NCBI GenBank assembly: GCA_963750195.1
Contig: CAVVPS010000017.1
Location: 1-64,000 of the forward strand
Reading direction: 5' to 3'
DNA from: AP-15 sp963750195
GTDB lineage: Bacteria > Pseudomonadota > Alphaproteobacteria > ATCC43930 > CGMCC-115725
DNA length: 64,000 nt
Below, piece after piece: positions 26,119 to 35,894 of this stretch (positions are counted from its first letter, which is position 1; every line of letters begins with the position of its first letter). The translations under genes and the position numbers were made by a program. The notes below the pieces were generated by a model. It was not told where the DNA came from and did not search any database. It saw only the letters and a list, made by a program, of their open reading frames with translations.

Positions 26119-26372
26119 GTTCCCTCGGGGTAGATGACCATATTCGGGCCAAATTCGCAGCGGTCCAGACAGCCGGCGGCGTTGACGCGAATGTTCTCGA
26201 CGCCGGCGGTGCGTGCTTTCTCGCGCATATAGCCGCGCACCTTATCGAAACCCCCGGCCGCTTCGGCCCGAGCCATGCAGCAGCCACGCGGATGACCGTC
26301 CGGCCGCACATTGTTGCACATGAAAATATGGCGCGTGTAGAAGAGCCGCGGATCTCCGGGTGCGTCTGCCAT
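26001..26372 (-). CDS. (2Fe-2S) thioredoxin-like ferredoxin
   Basis: This 123-residue protein has the cysteine pattern of thioredoxin-like 2Fe-2S ferredoxins (Shethna type I-like): MCNNVRPDGHPRGCC near the N-terminus and NAAGCLDRCEFGPNMVIYPE in the second half, ending with a VDEIIQKHL helix. It is likely a small cytoplasmic electron carrier. The partner is unknown. It precedes mnmE on the same strand and is divergent from the YyaL-type gene with 150 bases between the start codons. Confidence 0.88.
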   Translation of the reverse strand: MADAPGDPRLFYTRHIFMCNNVRPDGHPRGCCMARAEAAGGFDKVRGYMREKARTAGVENIRVNAAGCLDRCEFGPNMVIYPEGTWYRYETTADVDEIIQKHLVEGGRVDRLMLQPDQLPPKH

Positions 26373-26522
26373 TTGTCGTTTCTCCGGTTTGGATAGCGCG
26401 CGGCGGAGTGAATGATGCAGACCGCCGTGGTGAGAGTAGAGTGCCGAACCTAACCCGTCGCGGCACAGAGGGCAAATGCATCCGCTGCCCTAGCCCCGAC
26501 TATCTGCATGGCAGGAGCCGCA

Positions 26523-28541
26523 ATGGAGCGCAACCGCCTCGGCGAGGAAACGAGCCCCTATCTTCTCCAGCACCGCGACAATCCCGTTCACTGGCAGCCT
26601 TGGGATCAAGCAGCGTTGGAAGCAGCCAAAGCGGCCGGCAAGCCGATCCTGCTGTCAGTCGGCTACGCGGCCTGTCACTGGTGCCATGTGATGGCGCGGG
26701 AGAGCTTCGAAGACCCGGAGATCGCGGCGACGATGAATCGGCTGTTCGTTAACATCAAAGTTGACCGCGAGGAGCGGCCCGACCTCGACCAGATCTATCA
26801 ACACGCGCTGGCGTTGATGGGTGAGCAAGGCGGCTGGCCACTGACGATGTTCCTGACCCCCGATGGCGAGCCGTTTTGGGGCGGGACCTATTTCCCGCCC
26901 GATCAACGCTGGGGACGGCCGGGATTTCCGCAAGTACTTGAGGCAATCAGCGAGGCCTATGCCGGCAAACGCGATGATGTGGTAAAAAATGTTGTCATCT
27001 TGCGCGAGGCGCTGCAGCGGCTCGGCCAGCCGCAGCAGGGCGGCGCCATCCTGCGCCAGCAGCTCGACCCGATCGCCGAGCGGCTGTTGCGTGAGATCGA
27101 CCAGATCCATGGCGGTATCGGCACCGCGCCCAAGTTCCCGCAATGCGCGATCCTCGAATTGTTTTGGCGGGCCTGGAAACGCACCCACAGCACACCCTAC
27201 CGCGACGCCGTAACAAAGGCTCTCGACGCGATGTGCCAGGGCGGCATCTATGACCATCTTGGCGGCGGCTTTGCCCGCTATTCGACCGATGCGCGCTGGC
27301 TGGCGCCGCATTTCGAAAAGATGCTCTACGACAACGCCGAGTTGATCGATCTGTTGACCCTCGTGTGGCAGGAGACCAAGAGCCCGCTCTATCGACAGCG
27401 GATCGACGAAACGGTGGGCTGGGTCGCCCGCGAGATGCAGGTGCTGGGGGGCGGCTTTGCGAGCAGTCTGGACGCCGACAGCGAGCACGAAGAGGGCAAA
27501 TTCTACGTCTGGTCGGAGGCTGAGATCGATGCGGTGTTGGGCGACCGCGCGCCTCTATTCAAAGGCTTTTACGACGTGACGCCAGGAGGCAATTGGGAGG
27601 GTCACACGATCCTCAATCGAATCAACTCACCGGTGATGGCAAATCCCGAGACCGAACGCGAGCTGACGCTATGCCGAGACCTGCTGTTCCAGGCACGCGG
27701 GGTGCGGGTGCGGCCCGGCTGGGACGACAAGGTGCTCGCCGATTGGAACGGGCTGATGATCGCGGCGATGGCGAATGCCGGTCTCGTTTTCAAGCGCCCG
27801 GATTGGATCGAAACTGCGCGCGCCGCCTTCGACTTTGCCTGTCAGCAAATGACCGTACCGAATGGGCGCCTGCTACATACGTGGCGAGAAAACCGTGCCC
27901 GCCATCCGGCCAGCGTCGACGATTACGCCAATCTCTGCCGCGCCGCGCTGTCGCTTTACGAAGCGATCAGCGACGATCGTCTACTCGTGCAGGTACGCGA
28001 TTGGGTAGCGATCCTCGACTGCCACTATTGGGACACGGCGGGCGGCGGGTATTTCTTCTCGGCCGACGACACCGAGGCGCTGATCGCCCGCGCGAAGACT
28101 GCTGCCAATTCGGCCGTCCCGGCCGGCAACGGCACTCTGGTCGGCGTACTGACCAGACTCGCGATCCTAACCGGCGACGATGCTTATCGCTGCCGCGCCG
28201 AAGCTATTGTCGAGACGTTTTCCGGGGAACTCGCGCGCAATTTCTTTCCGCTGGCGACACTGCTCAATAACGCTGACGTGCTGGCCGAGCCGTTGCAGAT
28301 CGTGATTGTCGGAGAACCTGGCGACGCGGCGTTCGACGCCCTGCACTGCGCAGTTTACAGCGCTTCCTTGCCGAACCGGGTGGTTCTTTCGCTGCCGCCA
28401 GACCGCGAGTTGCCGGCGGATCATCCGGCGCACGGCAAGGGTCTCGTAGACGATCGCGCCGCCGCCTATGTGTGCGTCGGCCCGGTGTGCTCGCTGCCAC
28501 TGACCGACCCCGAAAAACTGGTCGCCAACCTCGTCAATTAG
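26523..28541 (+). CDS. YyaL/SSP411-type thioredoxin-domain protein
   Basis: This protein of about 672 residues belongs to the DUF255 (YyaL, spermatogenesis-associated protein 20-like) family. An N-terminal thioredoxin-like domain carries the conserved ACHWCHVMARESFED motif near residue 55. A long six-hairpin glycosidase-like region follows (HFEKMLYDNAELIDLLTLVW, then SLDADSEHEEGKFYVWSEAE). The biochemical role of the family is not established. I chose ATG 26523 (MERNRLGEETSPYLLQH), which has AGGAG about 7 bases upstream. ATG 26508 is also in frame. Confidence 0.88.
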   Translation: MERNRLGEETSPYLLQHRDNPVHWQPWDQAALEAAKAAGKPILLSVGYAACHWCHVMARESFEDPEIAATMNRLFVNIKVDREERPDLDQIYQHALALMGEQGGWPLTMFLTPDGEPFWGGTYFPPDQRWGRPGFPQVLEAISEAYAGKRDDVVKNVVILREALQRLGQPQQGGAILRQQLDPIAERLLREIDQIHGGIGTAPKFPQCAILELFWRAWKRTHSTPYRDAVTKALDAMCQGGIYDHLGGGFARYSTDARWLAPHFEKMLYDNAELIDLLTLVWQETKSPLYRQRIDETVGWVAREMQVLGGGFASSLDADSEHEEGKFYVWSEAEIDAVLGDRAPLFKGFYDVTPGGNWEGHTILNRINSPVMANPETERELTLCRDLLFQARGVRVRPGWDDKVLADWNGLMIAAMANAGLVFKRPDWIETARAAFDFACQQMTVPNGRLLHTWRENRARHPASVDDYANLCRAALSLYEAISDDRLLVQVRDWVAILDCHYWDTAGGGYFFSADDTEALIARAKTAANSAVPAGNGTLVGVLTRLAILTGDDAYRCRAEAIVETFSGELARNFFPLATLLNNADVLAEPLQIVIVGEPGDAAFDALHCAVYSASLPNRVVLSLPPDRELPADHPAHGKGLVDDRAAAYVCVGPVCSLPLTDPEKLVANLVN

Positions 28542-28739
28542 CACAGACTTCTGGTATGGTCTTATGCGGTCGGGTCGCAATTGGCTTTCCGGTTACAGCG
28601 GCAGCAGTCTTGCTGCCAAACACATTCTCTTGAAACTGGAACGCGCTGATCCAGCCGGTCTATCTTGTACGCTCGAAGCCGGCGGGCAGAACGCCGTCTT
28701 ACCGGCTCCATCATTGATCTGAGGCGGGAAGGAAGCGCT

Positions 28740-29714
28740 ATGGTTCACGCAATCCGTTTCGAGCAGGCCGGCGGGCCCGAGGTCTTGTCCTGGCAGGAGG
28801 TTGAGGTCGGCAAGGCCGGGCACGGCCAAGTGCGACTGCGCCACACTGCGGTTGGTCTCAATTACATAGATACCTATCAGCGCAGCGGGCTCTACCCGAT
28901 GCCGATGCCGAGCGGGCTCGGCTCCGAGGCAGCCGGCGTCGTCGAGGAGGTTGGGCCGGGGGTCAGCGGGCTCAAACTCGGCGACCGCGTCGCCTATGCT
29001 GGCGGCCCGATCGGTGCTTATGCCGAGGGCCGTGTCATGCCGGCCGACCGCCTCGTCACGGTGCCTGCAGGCATCACCGATAGCCAGGCCGCGGCGATGA
29101 TGCTCAAAGGCATGACCGCGTGGTACCTGGTCCGGCGAACCCATCCGATAAAGCGCGGCGAAACGATCCTAATACATGCTGCAGCCGGAGGAGTCGGGCT
29201 GATTGTCTGCCAATGGGCCAAGCATCTGGGCGCCACCGTAATCGGCACCGTCGGCGACGACGACAAGGCAGCACTCGCCAAGAAAAACGGGTGCGACTAT
29301 CCGGTCAACTATCGCCGCGAAGACTTCGTCGCCAGGGTTGCCGAAATCACCGGGGGCAAAAAGCTCCCAGTTGTTTACGACTCAGTCGGCAAGGATACTT
29401 TCTACAAATCGCTCGATTGCCTGGCTCCGCTCGGACTAATGGCCTCCTTCGGCCAGTCCTCGGGGGCAATCGGTCCGGTTGATATCGGCATTCTCGCCGC
29501 CAAAGGCTCGCTTTTCCTGACCCGGCCGACATTGAACACCTACACGGCAAGCCGAGAGGACTTGGTGACCGCCTCGCGTGAACTGTTCGAGGTGGTCGCG
29601 AGCGGCGCGGTCAAGATCGCGGTCAACCAGACTTACCCGCTGCGCGAGGCCGCGCGCGCGCATCGCGATCTGCAAGACCGCAAGACAACCGGCCAGACCG
29701 TGCTTACGGTGTAG
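28740..29714 (+). CDS. NAD(P)H:quinone oxidoreductase (zinc-independent MDR)
   Basis: This 324-residue medium-chain dehydrogenase/reductase is of the quinone oxidoreductase (QOR) type. It has a GroES-like N-terminal domain (RHTAVGLNYIDTYQRSGLYP) and a Rossmann domain with ILIHAAAGGVGLIVCQWAKH. It lacks the catalytic zinc ligands of alcohol dehydrogenases, as expected for QOR. It probably reduces quinones with NADPH. I chose ATG 28740 after a GGGAAGGAAG stretch. The 200 bases upstream hold no other gene. Confidence 0.88.
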   Translation: MVHAIRFEQAGGPEVLSWQEVEVGKAGHGQVRLRHTAVGLNYIDTYQRSGLYPMPMPSGLGSEAAGVVEEVGPGVSGLKLGDRVAYAGGPIGAYAEGRVMPADRLVTVPAGITDSQAAAMMLKGMTAWYLVRRTHPIKRGETILIHAAAGGVGLIVCQWAKHLGATVIGTVGDDDKAALAKKNGCDYPVNYRREDFVARVAEITGGKKLPVVYDSVGKDTFYKSLDCLAPLGLMASFGQSSGAIGPVDIGILAAKGSLFLTRPTLNTYTASREDLVTASRELFEVVASGAVKIAVNQTYPLREAARAHRDLQDRKTTGQTVLTV

Positions 29715-29832
29715 GAGGGGGGACGGCAACGCCGCGAGCGAGATAACCGCGAAGGGCGGTCGCCGCGTTAACCGAATTTATCCTGATCTAGGTCCATAGC
29801 TGCTGGCTGGAAACGGGCGAACCAGCCGGCAC

Positions 29833-31482
29833 ATGACCCTTCAGAGGACCACTGCCCGACCGGCTATCGCCACGCTGTCGTCGCGGCTGCGGCCGTGGGC
29901 GGCGAGCGCGTTGCTGCTGTTGCCGGTCTATCTGCTTTATCTCGCGCATTTCACGGTCCACGGGGCCTCAGGCACCGGGTTCTTGCAGTACGACCAGGCG
30001 TCTTACATGGCCGATGCGCGAGCTTACTTTGCCTCTGGCCACTTTAGCTTGACCTACGCCCTGCCGTTCAGCCCCGATCCGACGACACCGCGCCTCTATT
30101 TCCAGCCGCTGACCCTGGCGCTCGGGCTCGCCTGGAAACTGACGGGGAGCGATCCGGGAATCCTGTATACGGCCGCCGGGCTGTTGCTCGCCCTCGTCTG
30201 CGCCCGGGTGGTCGTTGCGCTGTACCAAGAGATTGTCGGCGCCGACCGCCCCGGCGCCGCGCTCGGGCTGTTGTGCTTTCTCTGGGGCGGTGGAGTTGTG
30301 GCACTCGCCGGCCTTATCCACGGCCTCACAATCACCGAGCCGCCGCTCGCCCACATGCTCGACTACGACCCGTTCGGCGGGTTTTGGTTTCTAAATTTAG
30401 GGCGCAATCTGATCTTCACAACCGAAGCATTCTATCACCTGATCTTTTTGGGCGGCATCCTACTGGTGCTGCGCCGCCGATTTGCTGCGGCGCTTGCCTG
30501 CGCGGCCCTGCTCTCGGCCAGCCATCCGTTCTCTGGCCTTCAGCTGATCGCCGTGCTCGGCGTCTGGAGCATCGTCGAGCGGATCTTCGGGGGCATGGAT
30601 CGACCGCCGCGGTTTTTTCCCGCGATGCTTAGCGCTCTGGCCGCGTTACATGTCGGATATTATCTGTGCTTTCTCGACTACGCATCCAAAGACCACCGCG
30701 CGCTACACCAGCAATGGTCGCTGGACTGGGTGTTACCGGTTTCGAGCATGCTCGCGGCTTATGGTCCGGTCGCCCTGCTCGCTGCGACCGCTGTCGTCAC
30801 CCGCTGGCGCCGCGACCATTTGCTTACTCGGGTGCACCGGCTACTGCTGATTTGGGCTGCCGTTTCCCTCGCACTTGCCAAGCATGACTTACTGATAGCG
30901 CCGGTTCAGCCGCTCCATTTCACGCGAGGCTACATCTGGACGCCGCTATTTCTGCTCGGCGCGCCGCTCCTGGTGCGGGCACTCGGGGCCGCATCGGGGA
31001 TCGCTGTGGCCCGGCTCGTCGTTCCCTGCGCGATCGTTGGTTTGTTCTTGTCGGATAATGCGGTTTGGTTCCTGTTGACAAGCAGCGCGGAGCACCGCGG
31101 CGCTCAACATTACGGGCTCACTCTCGATCCACAGGAACGCGCGGTCATCGAGACATTTCGCGACCCGCGCTACGCCGGTTATCTCATCGTCAGCCAAAGT
31201 GCGAAACTTGGCTATCTCGCAACGGTCTATTCGCCGCTACGATCGTGGTGCTCGCATCGATTTAGTACCCCGCATGCCGAGCTTCGAGAGGGCGAGATCG
31301 ACAGGTTCTTCGCCTATGGCGCGGAACCGAGCGGATGGCACGATCGCCCAATCCTGGCGGTGGCAGAGCGGGGCCGCGCGGCAGCGGTCAACCCTCTCAA
31401 GGACGACGAGTTCCACCCAGCCCTCACCAATGATCGCTTTGTCATCCTTGCGCGTGCCACAGTGAGCGCCTCGAGCCGCTGA
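29833..31482 (+). CDS. Polytopic membrane protein of unknown function
   Basis: This 549-residue protein has about ten to twelve hydrophobic segments, starting with WAASALLLLPVYLLYLAHF. The first loop contains FLQYDQASYMADARAYFA, a feature reminiscent of GT-C glycosyltransferases or related lipid-sugar enzymes, where acidic residues sit in the first periplasmic loop. The C-terminal 130 residues are soluble (RDPRYAGYLIVSQSAKLGYL). I do not recognise a named family. It is convergent with rho (26-base gap). Confidence 0.65.
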   Translation: MTLQRTTARPAIATLSSRLRPWAASALLLLPVYLLYLAHFTVHGASGTGFLQYDQASYMADARAYFASGHFSLTYALPFSPDPTTPRLYFQPLTLALGLAWKLTGSDPGILYTAAGLLLALVCARVVVALYQEIVGADRPGAALGLLCFLWGGGVVALAGLIHGLTITEPPLAHMLDYDPFGGFWFLNLGRNLIFTTEAFYHLIFLGGILLVLRRRFAAALACAALLSASHPFSGLQLIAVLGVWSIVERIFGGMDRPPRFFPAMLSALAALHVGYYLCFLDYASKDHRALHQQWSLDWVLPVSSMLAAYGPVALLAATAVVTRWRRDHLLTRVHRLLLIWAAVSLALAKHDLLIAPVQPLHFTRGYIWTPLFLLGAPLLVRALGAASGIAVARLVVPCAIVGLFLSDNAVWFLLTSSAEHRGAQHYGLTLDPQERAVIETFRDPRYAGYLIVSQSAKLGYLATVYSPLRSWCSHRFSTPHAELREGEIDRFFAYGAEPSGWHDRPILAVAERGRAAAVNPLKDDEFHPALTNDRFVILARATVSASSR

Positions 31483-31508
31483 CCGGCCAAGCTCCGACGT
31501 CCGCGCGC

Positions 31509-32765
31509 TTACGTGTTCATCGCGTCAAAGAACTCCGTGTTGCTCTTCGATTCCTTGAGCTTGTTGATCAGGAATTCGAGGCCGTCGACGGTGCCCATCG
31601 GCGTAAGCACACGGCGCAGCACCCACATCTTCGACAACACGCCACGATCGACCAGCAGCTCTTCCTTGCGAGTGCCGGATTTGGTGATGTCGATCGACGG
31701 GAAGGTGCGCTTGTCCGCAACCTTGCGGTCGAGCACGATTTCGGAATTGCCCGTGCCTTTGAACTCTTCGAAGATCACCTCGTCCATGCGCGAGCCGGTG
31801 TCGATCAGCGCCGTCGCGATGATGGTTAGCGAGCCGCCCTCCTCGATGTTGCGCGCGGCGCCGAAGAAACGCTTTGGCCGCTGCAGGGCGTTGGCGTCGA
31901 CGCCACCGGTCAAGACCTTGCCCGAGGATGGAACGACCGTGTTGTAGGCGCGGGCGAGGCGGGTGATCGAGTTGAGCAGGATTACGACGTCGCGCTTGTG
32001 CTCGACCAGCCGCTTGGCCTTCTCGATCACCATCTCGGCGATCTGGACATGGCGCTGGGCCGGCTCGTCAAAGGTCGAGCTGATGACCTCGCCCCGCACC
32101 GAGCGGGCCATGTCGGTGACCTCCTCGGGCCGTTCGTCGATCAGCAGTACGATCAGATAGACCTCAGGGTGGTTTGCGGCGATCGCATGGGCGATGTTCT
32201 GCAGCATCACCGTCTTGCCGGCGCGCGGCGGCGACACGATGATCGCCCGCTGTCCCTTGCCGAGCGGCGTGATCAGGTCGATGACCCGAGTTGTCACATC
32301 CTTGCGAGTCGAATCGTCGAATTCCAGCTGTAGTTTCTCTTCGGGGTAGAGCGGCGTCAGATTGTCGAAGTTGATCCTCTGGCGCAGGCGGTCGGGCTCG
32401 TCGAAATTGATCCCGCTCACCTTGAGGAGCGCAAAATACCGCTCTCCATCGCGGGGTGAGCGGATTTCGCCCTCGACCGTGTCGCCGGTGCGCAATCCAA
32501 AACGCCGCACCTGGCTCGGGCTGACATAGATGTCATCGGGGCCAGGCAGGTAATTGGCTTCCGGAGATCTTAGAAAGCCAAACCCGTCAGACAGCACCTC
32601 GAGCACGCCGTCCCCGGAGATCGGCACGTCGTTCTCGGCGAGCTGCTTCAAAATTGCGAACAGCATATCCTGCTTGCGTAGGGAGGATGCGTTCTCGATT
32701 TCGAGCTCTTCGGCGAATGCCAGCAGCTCGGCTGGTGTTTTTCGTTTGAGTTCCTGGAGATTCAT
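31509..32765 (-). CDS. rho: Transcription termination factor Rho
   Basis: Rho is the hexameric RNA helicase that ends transcription. The 418-residue protein has the N-terminal Rho domain (LQELKRKTPAELLAFAEELE), the cold-shock RNA-binding domain (GFGFLRSPEANYLPGPDDIY) and the RecA-like core with Walker A IVSPPRAGKTVML, LIDERPEEVTDM and the Q/R loops. I chose ATG 32765 (MNLQELKRK). An upstream in-frame start at 32780 adds five residues. It is leftward of hemJ/hemH/hemE, the conserved order. Confidence 0.96.
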   Translation of the reverse strand: MNLQELKRKTPAELLAFAEELEIENASSLRKQDMLFAILKQLAENDVPISGDGVLEVLSDGFGFLRSPEANYLPGPDDIYVSPSQVRRFGLRTGDTVEGEIRSPRDGERYFALLKVSGINFDEPDRLRQRINFDNLTPLYPEEKLQLEFDDSTRKDVTTRVIDLITPLGKGQRAIIVSPPRAGKTVMLQNIAHAIAANHPEVYLIVLLIDERPEEVTDMARSVRGEVISSTFDEPAQRHVQIAEMVIEKAKRLVEHKRDVVILLNSITRLARAYNTVVPSSGKVLTGGVDANALQRPKRFFGAARNIEEGGSLTIIATALIDTGSRMDEVIFEEFKGTGNSEIVLDRKVADKRTFPSIDITKSGTRKEELLVDRGVLSKMWVLRRVLTPMGTVDGLEFLINKLKESKSNTEFFDAMNT

Positions 32766-32971
32766 GGAGCTTCGTGTCACGGTGGGGACAAGGCTCGCCC
32801 ATCAAGGCATTCCTGCGGACAGATTCGCAGGCTCTAAGGTCAGGCGAGGGATGGCAGGGATAGACGCGAGAAAGGCGGATGCCCGTAGGCCATTCCCCTT
32901 AGCCAAAGCAAATAGGCGTGTCAAACCCGATATCAAGATCCCCCGAACTTATGAAGAAAACGCCAACGCCC

Positions 32972-33421
32972 TTAGAACGGCTTGACCACGACAAGCACCA
33001 CGATAGCGATCAGCGCCAAAGTCGGTACCTCATTGATTACGCGAAAAAAGTGGGGCGAACGCCTGTTGCGATCCACAGCGAAGGCCCTGCACCAGCGCGC
33101 CAGCGATCCGTGATAGGCAACCAGCCCGGCAACCAGAACAAACTTGGCCCAGATCCAGCCTCGATGCCAGTCGACCACATCAGGCGTGACCGCCAACACC
33201 AGACCGAAGCCCAGCGTCGCCAGCATCGCCGGGTTCATGATGCCCCGCAGCAGACGACGTTCCATAACCTTGAACGTCTCCGACCGATCGGACCCAACCA
33301 GCGCCATCGCGTGATAGACAAATAGCCGCGGCAGGTAGAGCAGTCCGGCCATCCACGCGATAACCGAGACGATATGGGCCGACTTGATCCAAGGATAGGC
33401 GTCAATCAGCCAAACGCTCAC
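32972..33421 (-). CDS. hemJ: Protoporphyrinogen IX oxidase HemJ
   Basis: HemJ oxidises protoporphyrinogen IX to protoporphyrin IX, the step before ferrochelatase. The 149-residue membrane protein has four to five helices and the family core YPWIKSAHIVSVIAWMAGLL with the conserved histidine, RLFVYHAMAL and a C-terminal RVINEVPTLALIAIVVLVVV. The GTG at 33421 overlaps the hemH stop (GTGA), so I prefer it to the longer frame. It lies in a hemE-hemH-hemJ operon with a sensible biochemical order. Confidence 0.9.
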   Translation of the reverse strand: MSVWLIDAYPWIKSAHIVSVIAWMAGLLYLPRLFVYHAMALVGSDRSETFKVMERRLLRGIMNPAMLATLGFGLVLAVTPDVVDWHRGWIWAKFVLVAGLVAYHGSLARWCRAFAVDRNRRSPHFFRVINEVPTLALIAIVVLVVVKPF

Positions 33422-34433
33422 ATGCGGCCTCCGGCAACCGCACAGCCGCGGGCGAAGGCAGAGCAAGCCGCCAATCCCGAGGTCGGGCCGGCGCCGCGGA
33501 CTAGACTGGCGAGCGCGGCAATAAACCCGGGCTCTACGCCCACGGTAGCGACCCGATGGTAGGCCGGGACGCCGCTGCTTTCAGCAAGATGACGATAGTC
33601 GATGTCAAGCTCGACCAGCGTCTCGGAATGCTCCGAAACAAACGAGATCGGCGCCACCACCAATGGAACACTCTCGCTTCCGGCGCGCCGGATTTCCGCA
33701 TCAGTCGCCGGGCCGATCCAGTCGAGCGGGCCCACTCGACTCTGGTAGCACACCTGCCAATCAAGACCCGGCTGTGCGAGCTTTGCGACAACCGCACGCG
33801 CGGTCATTTCGACCTGATTGGGATAAGGATCCCCGGCCTGCACGATCCGTTTCGGCAGGCCATGCGCGGTCAACAGCAGCCGTGGCGCTTTACCGTGGCT
33901 GCTGGCTCCGGCGAGCTCCGGTCGAATCAGCTCGGCAATGGCATCGACAAATCCGCTCTCGGCGGGGTAACAGCAGACGATCCGCGTCGACCGATTAGCC
34001 CCTGCTGCGCCGCTGCTCGCCGCCAGTCGGCAAGCGAGGAAGCCGTCGTCGTGGTCGAAAATTGCGGATAGAGCGGCAGAGAGACGATCTCGTCCGGCCC
34101 CATTCGGCGACTGCACGCGCCGCTTCCGAACTCGTCGGATGCCAGTAACGCATCGCGACGAAGCAGCGATATCGATCGCCAAGAACCGCCTCCAGGGCCC
34201 GCGCCTGCGCCTCCGTATTAGCAAGCAGCGGCGATGCTCCACCAAGCCTTGCGTAGATTTCGCGCGCTGTCCCGGTGCGCCTCCGAGCGACGAGCCACGC
34301 CAGCGGCAACCGCAACGGCGCTGGCAGGCGGATGATCGCAGGATCCTTGAACAGATTGAATAAAAACGGCTCGACCGCATCGAGCGAATCGGGACCGCCG
34401 AGATTCATCAAGATGATCGCCGATGCGCGCCAT
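33418..34433 (-). pseudogene. hemH: Ferrochelatase HemH, three single-base indels
   Basis: HemH inserts iron into protoporphyrin IX. Family blocks lie in three frames: VLMNLGGPDS-type start (LMNLGGPDSLDAVEPFLFN), EIVSLPLYPQFSTTTTASSL, and LLTAHGLPKRIVQAGDPYPN to the end at 33418. Three corrections rejoin them: one base too many at 34416-34424 (giving MARIAIILMNLGGPDS), one G missing at the C4 run 34098-34101 (giving EWGPDEIVSLP), and one G missing at the C4 run 33999-34002 (giving QQGANRSTRIV). The corrected length is 338 residues. ATG 34433 is next to the hemE stop. Three indels in one gene could be true decay, but the codons between them look intact. Confidence 0.88.
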
Positions 34434-34434
34434 G

Positions 34435-35484
34435 TCAGTCGACGGCGACCGGCTCCGCAAGCAGGCGAGCGAGCATGGCAACATTCTCAGTCGGTGTTTC
34501 CGGCAGCACCCCATGACCGAGATTGAACACCCAGGGTCCGCCGGCAAAGGCTCGCCGCATTTTGCGGACGGCGCGTTCGAGCGCAACGCCACCGGTCAGA
34601 AGCAGGACCGGATCGAGATTGCCTTGCACGATCGCGAGCGGACGCAGCTGCGCGCAAGCGAACCCTGTGGGCACCGTAGTGTCGAGCCCCACCGCATCGA
34701 CGCCCGTCTCAGCGGCATACTGCTCATAGAGCAGGCCTGCGCCACGCGGAAAGCCGATAATCGGACAGTCGGGATGCCGGCTCTTCAACGCGGCAACGAT
34801 CCCCTTTGTCGGCGCAATGACCCATCGTGCAAACGCCGCTTCGGGCAAAACGCCGGCCCAACTGTCGAACAGCTGAACGATCTCCGCACCCGCTGAAATC
34901 TGCGCCGACAGAAGTTCTATCGTGGTTTCGACCAGGATCTCGATCAGCGCCGCAAAGCCTTCGGGATCGCGATAGGCCCAGGCTTTGACCCGGCGGAAGT
35001 CCCGGCTGGTTCCGCCCTCGACCATATAGGTTGCGACTGTCCAAGGCGCGCCCGCGAAACCAATCAGCGCGGTCTCCGGGCCAAGTGCGGCGGTAACCCG
35101 CCGTACCGCGTCGAAGACGGGTTCGAGGCGCCCTATAGCGCCTGCTTTCTCGAGGCGCGCCACTCCGATGTTATCGGCGATCGGTTCGAGCACTGGTCCG
35201 TCGCCGTCACGAAAGCTCACGCTCTGACCCAGCGCGTAGGGCAGCATTAGAATGTCCGAGAACAAGATCGCGGCGTCCATGCCGTACCGCCGCACCGGCT
35301 GCAGGGTTAGCTCTGCGGTCAGGGTCGGGGTCAGGCACAGGCTGACAAAATCCTTGGCCTGCGCCCGGACCCGGCGATATTCAGGCAAATAGCGGCCAGC
35401 TTGTCGCATCAGCCACCACGGTGTCGGCGAGACGCTTCTACCAGCCAGCGCGCGCAGCAATGGCTTGGCCTTATCGGATATCAT
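34435..35484 (-). CDS. hemE: Uroporphyrinogen decarboxylase
   Basis: HemE decarboxylates uroporphyrinogen III to coproporphyrinogen III. The 349-residue protein shows PWWLMRQAGRYLPEYRRVR, the propionate-binding start of the family, then AILFSDILMLPYALG and FAGAPWTVATYMVEGG. NLGHGVLPETP lies near the end. I chose ATG 35484 (MISDKAKPLLRALAG), which has AGGAG 10 bases upstream. ATG 35508 is an in-frame alternative. It reads away from the candidate origin and heads the hemE-hemH-hemJ group. Confidence 0.96.
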   Translation of the reverse strand: MISDKAKPLLRALAGRSVSPTPWWLMRQAGRYLPEYRRVRAQAKDFVSLCLTPTLTAELTLQPVRRYGMDAAILFSDILMLPYALGQSVSFRDGDGPVLEPIADNIGVARLEKAGAIGRLEPVFDAVRRVTAALGPETALIGFAGAPWTVATYMVEGGTSRDFRRVKAWAYRDPEGFAALIEILVETTIELLSAQISAGAEIVQLFDSWAGVLPEAAFARWVIAPTKGIVAALKSRHPDCPIIGFPRGAGLLYEQYAAETGVDAVGLDTTVPTGFACAQLRPLAIVQGNLDPVLLLTGGVALERAVRKMRRAFAGGPWVFNLGHGVLPETPTENVAMLARLLAEPVAVD

Positions 35485-35894
35485 CGTGACTATTCTCCTC
35501 TCATTCATATAAGGTTTCTTAGATAGTAGAAAATAGTGGGTGCAGTGGATAACGGGGATTGCAATCTCGTCCCGCATTTGTGCACTGAGGAAACAGCGTG
35601 ATAATGCCTAGCGATGATTCTGTGTGTGAAAGCGTATGATTCCCACCATTATCGAGGACTTTCAGCTACTGTGTATGAAAGGCAAAATGGGGATAGACGG
35701 CTGCGGAGCCCGCATAATCCCCGAGTTTCCAGGCAGCCCGCACCACTGTATCCCCAGGTGGGAGAAATTAGTGGTGATGAAAGCAGAGCGAGGACAAAAA
35801 TCGATGCCGTTATCGGATAGCCGATTTCTGTGGGTAATCTGCCGATGATCCACACCGCCCTGGGGATGACCCTGTCGGATCGGGTCGGCTCGCC
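35485..35894. other. Candidate chromosomal replication origin (hemE-ppsR intergenic region)
   Basis: In Caulobacter and relatives the chromosomal origin lies between hemE and the DUF299/ppsR gene. The same divergent pair flanks this 410-base AT-richer, gene-free region. It contains three 9-mers with one mismatch to the DnaA box TTATCCACA or its complement: AGTGGATAA at 35544-35552, TGTGGGTAA at 35829-35837 and TGATCCACA at 35846-35854. Genes on both sides read away from it. No TTAA-N7-TTAA CtrA site is obvious. The weak boxes mean this is strong by position and moderate by sequence. Confidence 0.6.

Noticed and set aside
29130..29480. Plus-strand ORF inside the quinone oxidoreductase gene
   Set aside because: It is a shadow frame of a well-supported gene.
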